A DNA stretch of 6,026 nucleotides from PALSA-505 sp035308365 (GTDB lineage: Bacteria > Actinomycetota > Actinomycetes > Streptosporangiales > Streptosporangiaceae). The position numbers were made by a program, and so were the translations under genes. Of the stretch, positions 5,972 to 6,026 are shown piece by piece; the stretch's first letter is position 1, and each line of letters begins with the position of its first letter. The notes under the pieces are model-generated. The model searched no databases, was not told where the DNA came from, and saw nothing but the letters and a program-made list of their open reading frames with translations. The stretch spans positions 1-6,026 of the forward strand of contig DATGGU010000197.1 in the NCBI GenBank assembly GCA_035308365.1. The letters are read 5' to 3'.

Positions 5972-6026
5972 ATGCAGCGCCCGCCTGCCGGTACCTTGGT
6001 GCAAGCGCAAGGGCTTTCTCCGGGGC
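5972..6026 (+). CDS. Possible start of a gene running off the right edge
   Basis: ATG at 5972 is preceded by GGAGGAA (5960-5966) with 5-nt spacing, one of the best Shine-Dalgarno/start pairs in the window. The frame stays open for 18 codons to the edge and begins MQRPPAGTLVQAQGLSPG. Third-position G/C is about 72 percent, slightly low. No family can be assigned from so short a piece, and a chance match is possible. Confidence 0.35.
   Translation, partial: MQRPPAGTLVQAQGLSPG

Noticed and set aside
5534..6010. 158-codon minus-strand frame at the right end
   Set aside because: Low-complexity Pro/Arg/Ser-rich translation, overlap with the hydrolase 3' end, no ribosome-binding site and no recognisable domain.

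Overview
The window is about 6 kb of very GC-rich DNA. Strong G/C preference at third codon positions, GTG starts, Ala/Arg/Gly-rich proteins and long antisense open frames all point to a high-GC actinomycete. I cannot name the genus from this sequence alone.

Layout. (1) Positions 1-560 (+): the tail of an unrecognised reading frame that enters from the left edge, a possible 30-codon linker frame, and a complete MazF/PemK-type toxin gene. The three are joined by ATGA and GTGA stop/start overlaps, so they read like one translationally coupled toxin-antitoxin operon, but no canonical antitoxin is visible. (2) Positions 561-738: a short convergent intergenic stretch holding one copy (605-665) of a ~61-bp repeat. 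(3) Positions 739-2685 (-): a complete S9 prolyl-oligopeptidase / acylaminoacyl-peptidase-like serine peptidase with no signal peptide. (4) Positions 2686-3239: a ~550-bp divergent intergenic region. It holds a perfect 10-bp GC hairpin, a 21-bp perfect palindrome, the second repeat copy in inverted orientation (2973-3034), and a very good housekeeping-type promoter (TTGACC-17 bp-TACGAT) overlapped by an inverted repeat. (5) Positions 3240-4484 (+): a secreted S53 (sedolisin-type) acid peptidase with all catalytic residues and ten cysteines, but no long classical prodomain. (6) Positions 4677-5573 (+): an alpha/beta-fold hydrolase with its catalytic triad intact and variant nucleophile-elbow and oxyanion motifs. 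(7) Positions 5574-6026: mostly non-coding, with two short hairpins. At the extreme right edge a strong Shine-Dalgarno and ATG (5972) may begin another gene.

The genes do not form one obvious pathway. One peptidase is predicted cytoplasmic (S9) and one exported (S53). They are transcribed divergently and could share regulation through the palindromes between them, but that is inference. I do not see a convincing novel multi-gene system. The best leads are the inverted repeat pair flanking the S9 gene, the unusual coupled frames upstream of mazF, and the short-prodomain, cysteine-rich S53 peptidase.
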